Below are positions 9,054 to 17,169 of a stretch of DNA of 64,000 nt, in pieces. The notes under the pieces are model-generated. The model saw nothing but the letters and a program-made list of their open reading frames with translations. It was not told where the DNA came from and searched no databases. The translations under genes were made by a program, and so were the position numbers. The stretch comes from Chryseosolibacter indicum. GTDB taxonomy: Bacteria > Bacteroidota > Bacteroidia > Cytophagales > Cyclobacteriaceae. Within the stretch, counting starts at the first letter, position 1. Each line of letters opens with the position of its first letter. Where the stretch lies: assembly GCF_018598585.1 (NCBI RefSeq), contig NZ_JAHESD010000002.1:62001-126000 (forward strand), given 5' to 3'.

Positions 9054-9686
9054 ATGAGCCTTCGAAAAGAAAAAGCTGCGCGATTAAAGGTACAGGTGCT
9101 CGAACACACTCTTAAACTTGTAGGCAAAAAAGCTTTTGATGAGATTTACGTAGAAGACATTTGTGAAAAAGTAAAGATTTCTAAAGTAACCTTTTTTAAA
9201 TACTTCCCTCAAAAGGAAGATGTACTTTTATATCACTTCCGAATCTGGTGTCTTGCGCGTGCTGTAGATTTGAGGCAGAAGCCAAAGGAGGGTATGCAGG
9301 GTATATACTATCTGCTCGATAAACTAAGCGAAGAGTGTGAGTCACATCCGGGTCTCATGCTTAGTTTTATTGGGTATCTGTCTGACTTTAAACGACCTCC
9401 AAAGCCATTTCCTGTTAAAGCTGAAGAGAAAAAATTACTATTTTCAGATATAGAAGATATAACATCTATCGAAATTCTTTCGTTGGAACAAATGCTGGAG
9501 AAGTTTACGCTTGAATCTGTTTCTAAGAAGGAGATAACGAGGACCAACTCAACAAAAGATATTACCAGCCTTTTTTTAACGACCTTTCTTGGCTCTATTA
9601 TTACTGCACATATTACCCAGCAAAGTCCACTAAAGCCTTTTTTCAGAAGAAACCTTGACAACGTAATGCGAGGTCTTACAGGTTAA
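9054..9686 (+). CDS. TetR/AcrR-family transcriptional regulator
   Basis: A 210-residue one-component repressor-type protein. Residues 8-65 form the TetR helix-turn-helix: VQVLEHTLKLVGKKAFDEIYVEDICEKVKISKVTFFKYFPQKEDVLLYHF contains the canonical recognition helix KVTFFKYF (written here in one motif: ISKVTFFKYFPQKEDVL). The remaining helical region would bind a small ligand and dimerise, but resembles no characterised subfamily. The gene diverges from the gamma-glutamyltransferase gene across 48 nt, a usual arrangement for a local regulator. Its stop codon overlaps that of the converging small lipoprotein gene. No clear palindromic operator was seen in the short divergent gap. Confidence 0.88.
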   Translation: MSLRKEKAARLKVQVLEHTLKLVGKKAFDEIYVEDICEKVKISKVTFFKYFPQKEDVLLYHFRIWCLARAVDLRQKPKEGMQGIYYLLDKLSEECESHPGLMLSFIGYLSDFKRPPKPFPVKAEEKKLLFSDIEDITSIEILSLEQMLEKFTLESVSKKEITRTNSTKDITSLFLTTFLGSIITAHITQQSPLKPFFRRNLDNVMRGLTG

Positions 9687-9865
9687 TTTCTCATTTTAAC
9701 AGTCTTAGTGCGTTTCTGGCGCTTGTCATTCTTTCTGTCGAACCACCAATGGTGATACTTAGGCTTTACGACGGTTGTAGTCTTTGTTGATTTTTTACTG
9801 CATGAAAATGAAAAACATGTTAATAGGATCACAACCACAAAGAGTAGGGGACGTTTCAACACCAT
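9683..9865 (-). CDS. Small basic lipoprotein, function unknown
   Basis: A 60-residue product with a convincing lipoprotein signal (LLFVVVILLTCFSFSC; lipobox FSFSC) and a short, strongly basic tail rich in Lys, Arg, Thr and Trp/His (HHWWFDRKNDKRQKR). Such tiny basic lipoproteins are frequent in Bacteroidota and usually unannotated. The signal peptide in a frame that runs antiparallel to nothing else supports a real gene. Its stop codon shares the TTAA tetramer with the stop of the converging TetR gene. No function can be assigned. Confidence 0.6.
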   Translation of the reverse strand: MVLKRPLLFVVVILLTCFSFSCSKKSTKTTTVVKPKYHHWWFDRKNDKRQKRTKTVKMRN

Positions 9866-9990
9866 ATCGGCTTTAAAATTAACAATTTAAACTTAACTAC
9901 CACTTCTTACATCGGTATAGAATTTTACGCACCAATGGATAACTTATTCTTGTTCAAAATTGTTGCTTATATATAAAAAATTGAAATGTT

Positions 9991-10473
9991 ATGATGGAAA
10001 CAACAACTGCAATAGGCTTAAAATCAAATGATACGGATCACCTAGCCACCCAATTGAACGACTTGTTGGCTAACTACCAGATCTTTTACATGAATGTACG
10101 TGGCTTCCATTGGAATATCCGTGGCGAAAAGTTTTTTGAGTTACATGCCAAATTTGAGGAGCTGTATACCAACGCTTTAGAGAAAGTAGACGAAATAGCA
10201 GAGCGTATACTAACGCTAAGCCATACACCTGTTCATAGCTTCACGGATTACATTAAAATGTCTGCAATTAAAGAGGCAACACAGATTTCAGATGGTCTTA
10301 AAGCTGTGGAAATAATCCTTAATAACTTTAAGGTATTAATTGTAAAAGAACGTGAAATATTAAAGATAGCTTCCGAAAGTGATGATGAAGGAACAAGCTC
10401 TTTAATGAGTGACTACATACGGGAGCAGGAGAAACTGGTGTGGATGTACTCATCATATCTTTCAAGAAAGTAG
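9991..10473 (+). CDS. dps: Dps/ferritin-like DNA-protection protein
   Basis: A 160-residue four-helix-bundle protein that stores iron and consumes hydrogen peroxide as a dodecamer in the cytoplasm. The Dps signature is present: NVRGFHWNIRGEKFFELHAKFEELY region with His40, His52 and Glu56 as ferroxidase-site candidates, and the DEIAERIL motif carrying the partner acidic residues. Ends near residue 160, the normal length. Two adjacent ATG codons (9991 and 9994) are possible starts. The next gene lies 23 nt downstream and may be co-transcribed. No OxyR or PerR site was recognised upstream. Confidence 0.93.
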   Translation: MMETTTAIGLKSNDTDHLATQLNDLLANYQIFYMNVRGFHWNIRGEKFFELHAKFEELYTNALEKVDEIAERILTLSHTPVHSFTDYIKMSAIKEATQISDGLKAVEIILNNFKVLIVKEREILKIASESDDEGTSSLMSDYIREQEKLVWMYSSYLSRK

Positions 10474-10496
10474 TACCATCCCTTTGAATTGTATTG

Positions 10497-10781
10497 ATGG
10501 AATGGAACAGTATAAAAATGGCTCAGAAATTCCTTCAGCGAGCTAATGGACTTCATCCCGAAGAGGAGAGAGGTTCTGAGGATTATGAGCCATTACTTGC
10601 GCAGCAAGATCTTTACTATGAATGCTATATGGCAAGCTTTAGCAGAGATAAGGTAATTGAGTTTTTGAACAAGTGTATAACAGGAGATATAAAAATACCT
10701 GAAGACGTTAACGAAGATAGTTATAGAAAGGCTTATGCCGTGAATGCAAAAAGGGTACTTCAGGAATTGAATCCAACATAA
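10497..10781 (+). CDS. Conserved-looking small protein, function unknown
   Basis: A 94-residue soluble, acidic, helical protein (MEWNSIKMAQKFLQRANGLHPEEERG...). It has no signal peptide, membrane segment or recognisable domain. The ATG at 10497 is preferred over the TTG at 10494. It follows dps by 23 nt on the same strand and is closed by a good terminator, so dps and this gene probably form one transcription unit. A role in stress response is suggested only by this context. Confidence 0.65.
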   Translation: MEWNSIKMAQKFLQRANGLHPEEERGSEDYEPLLAQQDLYYECYMASFSRDKVIEFLNKCITGDIKIPEDVNEDSYRKAYAVNAKRVLQELNPT

Positions 10782-10828
10782 ATCATTGTGTTCCAAGGAA
10801 GTTATTGTATTAACAATTGGCAAGCTGG

Positions 10829-10852
10829 AAACAGGGTTTTGCCCTGTTTTTC
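10829..10852 (+). terminator. Intrinsic terminator after the dps unit
   Basis: Stem AACAGGG / CCCTGTT (10830-10836 and 10842-10848) with a short TTTTG loop and a T-rich tail. Confidence 0.75.
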
Positions 10853-11243
10853 TTATTTATTGTACTTCAAGAAGGTTTTGAGTAGACTGATTCTTTTAAT
10901 AAGAAATCATATCATCATTCGGTACAAATTCCTTTTTACGTCAGATATTAAAACTATCTCCAAACATTAACACATCGTGTCTTACAATGTGTGTTAGGAA
11001 AAGCAGTAAACACAGAGAAGAAATGGCTCACCTGATTAAGCTACGGAAACCACCTAAAAACAAGCTGCTTACCAGAAGCTATACCCAATTTTAGCCGCAA
11101 TTCCAGATTTCCATATTTGCAGTACGTGTAAAAGGGTTTGGAAATTGGTAAAACAGTTCTGAGTGTAAAGGGTTAACTGTATTACGATGGTTTATGAAGT
11201 GCAAGTGGCTTATTTATTCTGCAGCATTCGGCGGGATAAGCGC
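10853..11243. other. Intergenic stretch, nothing convincing
   Basis: Between the dps-unit terminator and the small membrane gene. A 23-codon ORF at 11023-11094 (MAHLIKLRKPPKNK...) and a 60-codon ORF overlapping the terminator are visible but have no supporting feature. No RNA gene or repeat was recognised. Confidence 0.4.
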
Positions 11244-11447
11244 CTATTTTGCATGATTAAAGAGATTTTTATATAGTTTACGAGGACCCATTAAAAGCCT
11301 CTTAAGTGCAAAAGCCAAGTTCGCGTTATCATTTATACTATATCTTAAAATCCGCAGTCCTAATAATAAAATACCAATTACTACTGCTATTCGCATTGCA
11401 ACCAGCATAAACACTGCATTTTTGATAAGATGAATAATATAATCCAT
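11244..11447 (-). CDS. Possible small membrane protein
   Basis: A 67-residue ORF with one long hydrophobic segment at about residues 10-34 (NAVFMLVAMRIAVVIGILLLGLRIL) followed by a basic tail ending in RKLYKNLFNHAK. The pattern fits a single-pass inner-membrane protein with a positive inside tail. There is no ribosome-binding site, which is normal here, and no neighbour that suggests a role. It could be spurious. Confidence 0.4.
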   Translation of the reverse strand: MDYIIHLIKNAVFMLVAMRIAVVIGILLLGLRILRYSINDNANLAFALKRLLMGPRKLYKNLFNHAK

Positions 11448-11517
11448 ATAAGTAAAAAGGTAAAAAGCGTGCCGTGCGGAACAGCTATAAACTGAATTTA
11501 AAAATTTTCAACTTTTT

Positions 11518-11548
11518 TTTGGAGATGATGAATGCAAAGCTATATTTG
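11518..11548 (+). promoter_or_regulatory. Bacteroidetes-type promoter of tRNA-Asp
   Basis: TTTG at 11518-11521, 19 nt, then TATATTTG at 11541-11548: a perfect match to the -33/-7 consensus TTTG-N19-TAnnTTTG of the Bacteroidetes housekeeping sigma factor. The tRNA begins 52 nt downstream, leaving a short leader. Confidence 0.75.
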
Positions 11549-11599
11549 CAACCTCATTCAGCAACGGCATAACAAAAACCGCAAGAATGAAGAGAGAAT

Positions 11600-11673
11600 G
11601 GTCCGGTAGTTCAGCTGGTTAGAATGCCTGCCTGTCACGCAGGAGGTCGCGGGTTCGAGTCCCGTCCGGACCG
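11600..11673 (+). tRNA. tRNA-Asp (anticodon GTC)
   Basis: A complete cloverleaf of 74 nt. Acceptor stem GGTCCGG (11600-11606) pairs with CCGGACC (11666-11672), discriminator G. Anticodon stem CCTGC/GCAGG closes the loop CTGTCAC with anticodon GTC at 11634-11636. The T arm has GCGGG/CCCGT around TTCGAGT. The 3' CCA is not encoded and must be added. Flanked by a strong promoter and a terminator, so it is a single-gene unit. Confidence 0.98.
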
Positions 11674-11678
11674 CATAG

Positions 11679-11718
11679 CCCAATGATTCAAGTAGTAAAA
11701 CTTAGTCATTGGGTTTTT
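11679..11718 (+). terminator. Terminator of tRNA-Asp
   Basis: Eight-bp perfect stem CCCAATGA (11679-11686) / TCATTGGG (11706-11713), a 19-nt loop and a TTTTTG tail, five nt after the tRNA. Confidence 0.75.
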
Positions 11719-11974
11719 GTTTTCTAAGTGTATACGAATTACGACACGGGTATTCTTCCCGCAGCATTGTTTTATAAAGAATCTATCCTTATACCTTAAT
11801 TGCGAAAGCAATCCCTAACCTTACCTCTGACATAGTATTTGCGAATGTTGAGCGAGAGATACTTATCAAATTTTATTTTTATTTCGGCGGAATTGAAAAC
11901 GCGTCTGAATCGTTTGTTTCAGATACTGATTTTAAAATCTTTGTGCATTATTTTAATTCAATAGATATTTCTAC
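11719..11974. other. Spacer between the tRNA-Asp terminator and the response regulator gene
   Basis: No ORF or RNA gene seen. The only structure recognised is the candidate promoter at 11913-11943. Confidence 0.4.
11913..11943 (+). promoter_or_regulatory. Candidate promoter of the single-domain response regulator
   Basis: TTTG at 11913-11916, a 19-nt spacer, then AATCTTTG at 11936-11943 (7 of 8 consensus positions). The start codon is 31 nt downstream of the -7 element. Confidence 0.5.
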
Positions 11975-12349
11975 ATGGACATACTTTTTGTTGATGATGA
12001 CGTAGAAGAACGAGAGTTTTTTAAAGATGCTTTGAGCTACGTAGATTCATCGAAAGCTTGCGTGTTAACTGGTGATTGTGAACAAGCACTCACCTTACTT
12101 AAAGAGGCTGAGAAACTGCCTTCATATGTTTTCCTGGATATCAATATGCCGATGATGGATGGAAAAAGTTGTCTTGATCAGATTAGGAGGGACCCTCGGT
12201 TAAGTAATGTTAAAGTTGTTATGTATTCCACGTCGTCCGAGCAAAAGCTGATGGAGGAATACAAGAAATCCGGTGCAACCTACTTTATGATTAAGCCTTC
12301 TACATTCAAAGGATTATGTGATTCGCTTTCTGTTTTGTTGGATAAATAG
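11975..12349 (+). CDS. Single-domain response regulator (CheY/Rcp1-like receiver)
   Basis: A 124-residue stand-alone receiver domain. Visible: acidic pocket DILFVDDDVEE, phosphoacceptor Asp55 in VFLDINMPMMDG, switch residues VVMYSTSSE, and conserved lysine in MIKPSTF. The SS after YST and the absence of an output domain place it with Rcp1-type receivers, which pass phosphate on or act by protein contact. No histidine kinase is adjacent; the partner is elsewhere in the genome. A promoter lies directly upstream and accA follows after 116 nt. Confidence 0.92.
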   Translation: MDILFVDDDVEEREFFKDALSYVDSSKACVLTGDCEQALTLLKEAEKLPSYVFLDINMPMMDGKSCLDQIRRDPRLSNVKVVMYSTSSEQKLMEEYKKSGATYFMIKPSTFKGLCDSLSVLLDK

Positions 12350-12437
12350 TAGTGTATTGACTTCACAGGATTCCAGATTATTGGATTCTGCTTTAAAAAA
12401 CCGATTTTTAAGAAGAAGCGCAATTGCAAAATTCTCT

Positions 12438-12445
12438 TATTTTTG
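12438..12445 (+). promoter_or_regulatory. Candidate -7 element of accA
   Basis: TATTTTTG matches TAnnTTTG perfectly, 20 nt before the accA start codon. No TTTG box lies at the usual distance upstream, so support is partial. Confidence 0.35.
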
Positions 12446-12465
12446 TCCCGAATAACTAAAACCAA

Positions 12466-13416
12466 ATGAGTCTTTTAGATTTTGAAAAACCAATCGCGGA
12501 GCTTGAGTCGAAGTTAGAGGCGATGAAGCAATTGGCCAGAGACAGTGATCAGGATGTTCAATCTGCCGTTAAAGCCTTAGAGAAAAAGATATTCGAATTG
12601 AAGAAAGAAACGTTCGAGAATCTTACAGGCTGGCAGCGCGTTCAGTTAAGCCGGCATCCGGATAGACCCTATACACTTGATTATATTTATGAAATTACCT
12701 CTGATTTTATAGAACTCTTTGGGGATCGCACCGTTGCTGATGACAAAGCGATGGTTGGTGGTTTCGGAACAATTGAAGGAAAGACTTACATGCTTATTGG
12801 TCAGCAGAAGGGACGTAATACTAAGCAGCGGCAAATGCGTAATTTTGGTATGGCTAACCCTGAAGGCTATAGAAAGGCGTTGCGTCTCATGAAGATGGCC
12901 GAGAAGTTCAACAAGCCTATCGTAACTTTTATTGATACTCCAGGTGCATTTCCAGGGCTTGAAGCAGAAGAACGTGGGCAGGGTGAGGCGATAGCACGAA
13001 ACCTAAAGGAGATGTTTATGCTTAAAGTCCCTGTAATCTGTATTGTTATCGGGGAAGGTGCTTCTGGAGGTGCTTTGGGTATTGCTATTGGTGATCGCGT
13101 GTTAATGCTGCAGAATTCCTGGTACTCAGTAATATCTCCTGAAAATTGTTCTACTATTTTGTGGAGAAGCTGGGAATACAAAGAACAGGCTGCTGAACTT
13201 TTAAGGCTTACCGCTAAGGATATGAAGGCACTTGGGCTTATTGATGGTGTTATCAATGAACCAATTGGTGGTGCACATACAGATGTAAAGTGGATGGCCA
13301 ATGAAGTAAAGAAGATGATCATCACCCATACAAAGGAGTTGTTTGACGTAGATCCTGATGAACTCATTCAACAGCGTATTGATAAATTCTGTCGAATGGG
13401 AGTTGTAAAAGAATAA
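12466..13416 (+). CDS. accA: Acetyl-CoA carboxylase carboxyltransferase subunit alpha
   Basis: Alpha subunit of the carboxyltransferase that moves CO2 from carboxybiotin to acetyl-CoA, giving malonyl-CoA for fatty acid synthesis; works with AccD in the cytoplasm. The 316-residue length is standard. Typical segments: [15 protein letters not shown] at the N-terminus, [29 protein letters not shown], the carboxybiotin/CoA region [18 protein letters not shown], and the oxyanion-hole glycines [11 protein letters not shown]. accD is not nearby, which is usual in this phylum. A strong terminator follows, so it is a single-gene unit. Confidence 0.97.
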   Translation: MSLLDFEKPIAELESKLEAMKQLARDSDQDVQSAVKALEKKIFELKKETFENLTGWQRVQLSRHPDRPYTLDYIYEITSDFIELFGDRTVADDKAMVGGFGTIEGKTYMLIGQQKGRNTKQRQMRNFGMANPEGYRKALRLMKMAEKFNKPIVTFIDTPGAFPGLEAEERGQGEAIARNLKEMFMLKVPVICIVIGEGASGGALGIAIGDRVLMLQNSWYSVISPENCSTILWRSWEYKEQAAELLRLTAKDMKALGLIDGVINEPIGGAHTDVKWMANEVKKMIITHTKELFDVDPDELIQQRIDKFCRMGVVKE

Positions 13417-13433
13417 GTTAATTTCAAACTATA

Positions 13434-13461
13434 AAAAAAGCCATTTCACTATGGCTTTTTT
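13434..13461. terminator. Terminator after accA
   Basis: Perfect stem AAAAAAGCCAT / ATGGCTTTTTT with a TTCACT loop; the A and T runs on either flank form part of the stem and tail. Confidence 0.85.
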
Positions 13462-13515
13462 TATTATTAGGATATTTGATTATAAGTAGTTAAGAAAACA
13501 TTTTGCCTATTTCCC

Positions 13516-14355
13516 ATGAAATTACACGTGATCAATACTGGTCTTTTTAAACTTGATGGAGGTGCCATGTTTGGTGTTGTTCCGAAATCTATTTGGCAGA
13601 AAACCAATCCGGCTGATGAGAATAACATGTGTACCTGGGCCATGCGTTGTCTTTTAATTGAGGATGGAAATCAGTTGATTCTTATAGACAATGGCATCGG
13701 GAATAAACAGGATGCAAAGTTCTTTCAGCACTATTATTTACATGGCGATGATACACTCACATTATCCTTAGCTAAAGCTGGCTTTTCTGAGGATGAAATC
13801 ACTGATATGTTTCTTACACATTTGCATTTTGATCATTGTGGTGGCGGCGTAAAGGTTTTAGGCAATACTCCGGCACTTACATTTAAGAATGCAAAATACT
13901 GGTCGAACACAAACCATTGGACCTGGGCAACGCAACCCAACCCCCGTGAGAAAGCCAGCTTTCTGAAAGAGAATCTTTTGCCCATGCAAGAGAGTGGTCA
14001 TTTACATTTTGTTGAGGTTGATGCACCTTCACCTTTTTCTCAGTTTGATATCCTATACGCTTCGGGTCATACCGAGAAGATGATGATTCCGAAAATCAAC
14101 TACAAGGGCAAAACAATTTGCTACATGGCAGACTTATTACCTTCCATAGGCCATTTACCATTGCCTTATGTAATGAGTTATGATACACGCCCTTTGATTA
14201 CCCTTGAGGAAAAAGAAAAATTCCTTAACGAAGCTGCAGACAGGGAGTACATTCTTTTCCTGGAACATGACCCCATACACGAATGCTGTACTGTAAAGCG
14301 TACCGAGAAAGGTATACGTGTTGATAAGACGTTTTCACTCGCTGAGTTAGGATAG
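13516..14355 (+). CDS. MBL-fold metallo-hydrolase
   Basis: A 279-residue cytoplasmic metallo-beta-lactamase-fold hydrolase. The di-zinc signature THLHFDHCGG is at about residues 99-108; further metal ligands are expected in YASGHTEKMM and FLEHDPIHE (the SGHT and EHD positions). An AHL-lactonase-like substrate is possible but not supported by specific residues. A TTTG box and a weak -7 element lie immediately upstream (13475-13505), leaving a leader of only a few nt. The stop is one nt before the patatin start, and that gene overlaps the urocanate hydratase gene, so the three are probably one operon. Confidence 0.88.
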   Translation: MKLHVINTGLFKLDGGAMFGVVPKSIWQKTNPADENNMCTWAMRCLLIEDGNQLILIDNGIGNKQDAKFFQHYYLHGDDTLTLSLAKAGFSEDEITDMFLTHLHFDHCGGGVKVLGNTPALTFKNAKYWSNTNHWTWATQPNPREKASFLKENLLPMQESGHLHFVEVDAPSPFSQFDILYASGHTEKMMIPKINYKGKTICYMADLLPSIGHLPLPYVMSYDTRPLITLEEKEKFLNEAADREYILFLEHDPIHECCTVKRTEKGIRVDKTFSLAELG

Positions 14356-14356
14356 G

Positions 14357-15115
14357 ATGAAGGTAGGTTTGGTACTTTCCGGTGGCGGAGCGCGTGGCAT
14401 TTGCCATCTCGGGGTTATTAAGGCGCTTGAGGAGTTCAATGTAAATATCAGTTGTATCTCAGGAACAAGTGCTGGTGCACTGACGGGGGCCTTATACAGT
14501 TATGGTTACAAGCCAGAAGAAATACTGGAGATGGTACTAAAAACCAGTTTCTTCAAGTCTCTTCATATTGCCTGGACATGGAAAGGCCTTTTAAGCATAA
14601 ATGGATTGCAGGAGGTTTTATTAAAGTACCTGCCAGAGAACACTTTCGAAGCACTGAAAATACCACTAGTTGTTGCAGCTACTGATATTAAAAGAGGCCG
14701 TGTTGAATACTTTTCCAGAGGTGAATTAATACCAACACTTCTAGGTTCCAGCTGTGTGCCCGCCGTCTTTGATCCTTTTAGATTTAATGGTGCACTATAT
14801 ATTGATGGAGGCGTGCTTGATAATCTTCCTGCCAAAGCCATTGCTGATAGGTGTGAGGTTATTATTGGTTCACACTGCAATTTTATAAGTTCAGAATTTG
14901 ATGTAAAGAATTTGCGATCCGTTGTTGAAAGAACGTTACTCATGGCTATTAATGGCAATACAACCATTAGCAAAACATTATGCAAAGTTTTAATTGAGCC
15001 ACCGGATGTAGGTAAGTATAGTGGTTTTGATTTGGGGAAAGCCCGGGAGATTTTTGATATCGGTTATGCTTATACTAAAATGAATTTCAGTCCCGATCAA
15101 CTGGTAATACAATGA
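14357..15115 (+). CDS. Patatin-like phospholipase/acyl hydrolase
   Basis: A 252-residue patatin-domain serine hydrolase. All catalytic elements are visible: oxyanion hole GGGARGICHLG near the N-terminus, nucleophile Ser in GTSAGAL, and the dyad Asp in IDGGVLDNLP. The protein lacks a signal peptide and beta-barrel, so it is a cytoplasmic short form (RssA-like) rather than a secreted toxin. It starts one nt after the MBL hydrolase stop and its last four bases overlap the start of the next gene (ATGA), evidence for translational coupling. The lipid substrate is unknown. Confidence 0.93.
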   Translation: MKVGLVLSGGGARGICHLGVIKALEEFNVNISCISGTSAGALTGALYSYGYKPEEILEMVLKTSFFKSLHIAWTWKGLLSINGLQEVLLKYLPENTFEALKIPLVVAATDIKRGRVEYFSRGELIPTLLGSSCVPAVFDPFRFNGALYIDGGVLDNLPAKAIADRCEVIIGSHCNFISSEFDVKNLRSVVERTLLMAINGNTTISKTLCKVLIEPPDVGKYSGFDLGKAREIFDIGYAYTKMNFSPDQLVIQ

Positions 15116-17121
15116 GTAAAACACTGTCGTTCAAAGAGCAAATACTTCAGGGTATCCCTGATGTATTACCTGAAAAAAAAGGATATGATGTGCTCGCCAA
15201 CCATGCTCCGAAGCGAAAAAATATATTAACTATCGACGAGAAGAAGTTGGCGATACGAAATGCACTTCGGTATTTTCATCCGAAGCATCATGAGGTTTTG
15301 GCGCCTGAGTTTTATGAAGAACTTCAAAAATTCGGACGCATTTATATGTATCGATTTCGACCGGAGTATGAAATGTATGCACGACCTGTTGAGGAGTATC
15401 CGCACCAGTGTTTGCAGGCTGCGGCTATCATGCTCATGATTCAAAATAATCTTGACCCTGCAGTGGCACAACATCCGCACGAGTTGATTACGTACGGTGG
15501 CAATGGAGCCGTGTTTCAAAACTGGGCTCAGTATCTGCTCACAATGAAATACCTGGCCCTCATGAAAGAAGACCAAACACTTCATATGTATTCAGGGCAT
15601 CCCATGGGTTTGTTTCCTTCTTCTAAGGATGCTCCCCGTGTTGTTGTTACCAATGGAATGATGATACCCAACTACTCGAAGCAGGATGATTGGGAGAAAT
15701 TCAATGCATTGGGGGTAACACAATATGGTCAAATGACAGCTGGATCTTATATGTATATAGGCCCGCAAGGTATTGTGCATGGCACTACGATCACCATTCT
15801 TAATGCAGGACGAAAGATAGTAAAGGCAGGCGATGGTCTTGAGGGAAAACTGTTTGTCTCTTCAGGGCTCGGCGGTATGAGTGGTGCTCAACCCAAAGCG
15901 GCAAAAATAGCAGGATGTATTTCTGTGGTAGCCGAAGTTAACGAGAAGGCTATCTACAAACGGCACCAGCAAGGCTGGCTAGACGAAGTAGCAACTAGCC
16001 TTGATAGCCTATGTGAACGTGTTAAGAAAGCCGCAAAACAAAAAGAAACGGTCTCTATTGCCTATGCGGGTAACGTAGTTGATGTATGGGAGCGGTTTTA
16101 TGAAGAAGATATAACCATTCATTTAGGATCTGATCAAACTTCGTTACACAACCCATGGTCAGGTGGTTATTACCCTGCCGAGCTCTCATTTGAAGAGGCT
16201 AATGAAATGATGGCAACAGATCCTGAACAATTTAAGTCTTTAGTGCAAGCTTCATTACGAAAGCATATAGATGCCATTAACAAGCACACCATTAGAGGAA
16301 CGTATTTCTTTGATTACGGAAACGCATTTTTGCTTGAAGCTTCACGTGCAGGAGCAGATGTTATGGCGGAAAATGGTATTGATTTTCGCTATCCTTCCTA
16401 TGTACAAGACATTATGGGGCCAATGTGTTTTGATTATGGTTTTGGGCCTTTCCGATGGGTTTGTGCATCTGGGAAACAGGAAGATCTTGACTATACAGAT
16501 AAGCTTGCCAAACAAGTTCTTGAAGACATGCTTAAAATCGCCCCGGAAGATATTCATCCTCAGCTCAATGATAATATAAAATGGATAAGTCAGGCTTCTG
16601 AAAATAATCTGGTAGTGGGTTCGAAGGCCAGAATTTTATATGCGGATGCTGAAGGAAGAATCAAAATAGCTAGGGCATTCAACAAGGCTATTCAGGAAGG
16701 TAAAATAGCTCCCGTAGTTTTAGGGAGAGATCATCATGATGTTTCTGGAACAGATAGTCCATATAGAGAAACTTCTAATATCTATGACGGATCACGGTTT
16801 ACTGCAGACATGGCGGTACACAATGTTATCGGTGATTCATTTAGAGGTGCAACATGGGTTTCTATACATAATGGTGGGGGAGTAGGCTGGGGTGAAGTAA
16901 TCAATGGCGGATTTGGTTTGTTATTAGATGGCACTGAAAAAGCGTTGAAAAACTTACATAATATGTTGTACTACGATGTGACTAATGGCATAGCCAGACG
17001 CGCATGGGCCAGAAATTCGAACGCTTTAACTGCTATTTCAAGAGAACTTCAAAATAATGATGACTTAAAAGTGACTTTGCCTTACATAGTAGAGGATAGG
17101 CTTCTGCGTAAATATTTTTGA
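15112..17121 (+). CDS. hutU: Urocanate hydratase, long form
   Basis: Converts urocanate to 4-imidazolone-5-propionate, the second step of histidine degradation, using tightly bound NAD as electrophile; cytoplasmic. At 669 residues it belongs to the long form rather than the roughly 555-residue proteobacterial form. Conserved segments: YGGNGAVFQNWAQYL, MYSGHPMGLFPSSKDAPRVV, the NAD-binding GLGGMSGAQPKAAKIAGC, FGPFRWVCASG with the candidate active-site cysteine, and SIHNGGGVGWGEVINGG. Coupled by an ATGA overlap to the patatin gene. No hutH, hutI or hutG lies nearby, so the rest of the pathway must be encoded elsewhere. Confidence 0.94.
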   Translation: MSKTLSFKEQILQGIPDVLPEKKGYDVLANHAPKRKNILTIDEKKLAIRNALRYFHPKHHEVLAPEFYEELQKFGRIYMYRFRPEYEMYARPVEEYPHQCLQAAAIMLMIQNNLDPAVAQHPHELITYGGNGAVFQNWAQYLLTMKYLALMKEDQTLHMYSGHPMGLFPSSKDAPRVVVTNGMMIPNYSKQDDWEKFNALGVTQYGQMTAGSYMYIGPQGIVHGTTITILNAGRKIVKAGDGLEGKLFVSSGLGGMSGAQPKAAKIAGCISVVAEVNEKAIYKRHQQGWLDEVATSLDSLCERVKKAAKQKETVSIAYAGNVVDVWERFYEEDITIHLGSDQTSLHNPWSGGYYPAELSFEEANEMMATDPEQFKSLVQASLRKHIDAINKHTIRGTYFFDYGNAFLLEASRAGADVMAENGIDFRYPSYVQDIMGPMCFDYGFGPFRWVCASGKQEDLDYTDKLAKQVLEDMLKIAPEDIHPQLNDNIKWISQASENNLVVGSKARILYADAEGRIKIARAFNKAIQEGKIAPVVLGRDHHDVSGTDSPYRETSNIYDGSRFTADMAVHNVIGDSFRGATWVSIHNGGGVGWGEVINGGFGLLLDGTEKALKNLHNMLYYDVTNGIARRAWARNSNALTAISRELQNNDDLKVTLPYIVEDRLLRKYF

Positions 17122-17145
17122 GTATGCTTACATTTTGTAATTTTG
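17117..17145 (+). promoter_or_regulatory. Promoter of the first outer-membrane beta-barrel gene
   Basis: TTTG at 17117-17120 overlapping the hutU stop codon, 17 nt, then TAATTTTG at 17138-17145 (perfect TAnnTTTG). The start codon lies 25 nt downstream. Confidence 0.55.
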
Positions 17146-17169
17146 CTGCCTAAACTTCAAAAACTCACT

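Noticed and set aside
10788-10970. 60-codon ORF after the dps unit
   Set aside because: It runs through the terminator hairpin and has no protein-like features.
11023-11094. 23-codon ORF starting MAHLIKLRK
   Set aside because: Too short and without context, promoter or recognised similarity.
12867-13367. 166-codon minus-strand ORF inside accA
   Set aside because: Lies fully antisense to the conserved accA carboxyltransferase domain; low-complexity serine/proline-rich translation.
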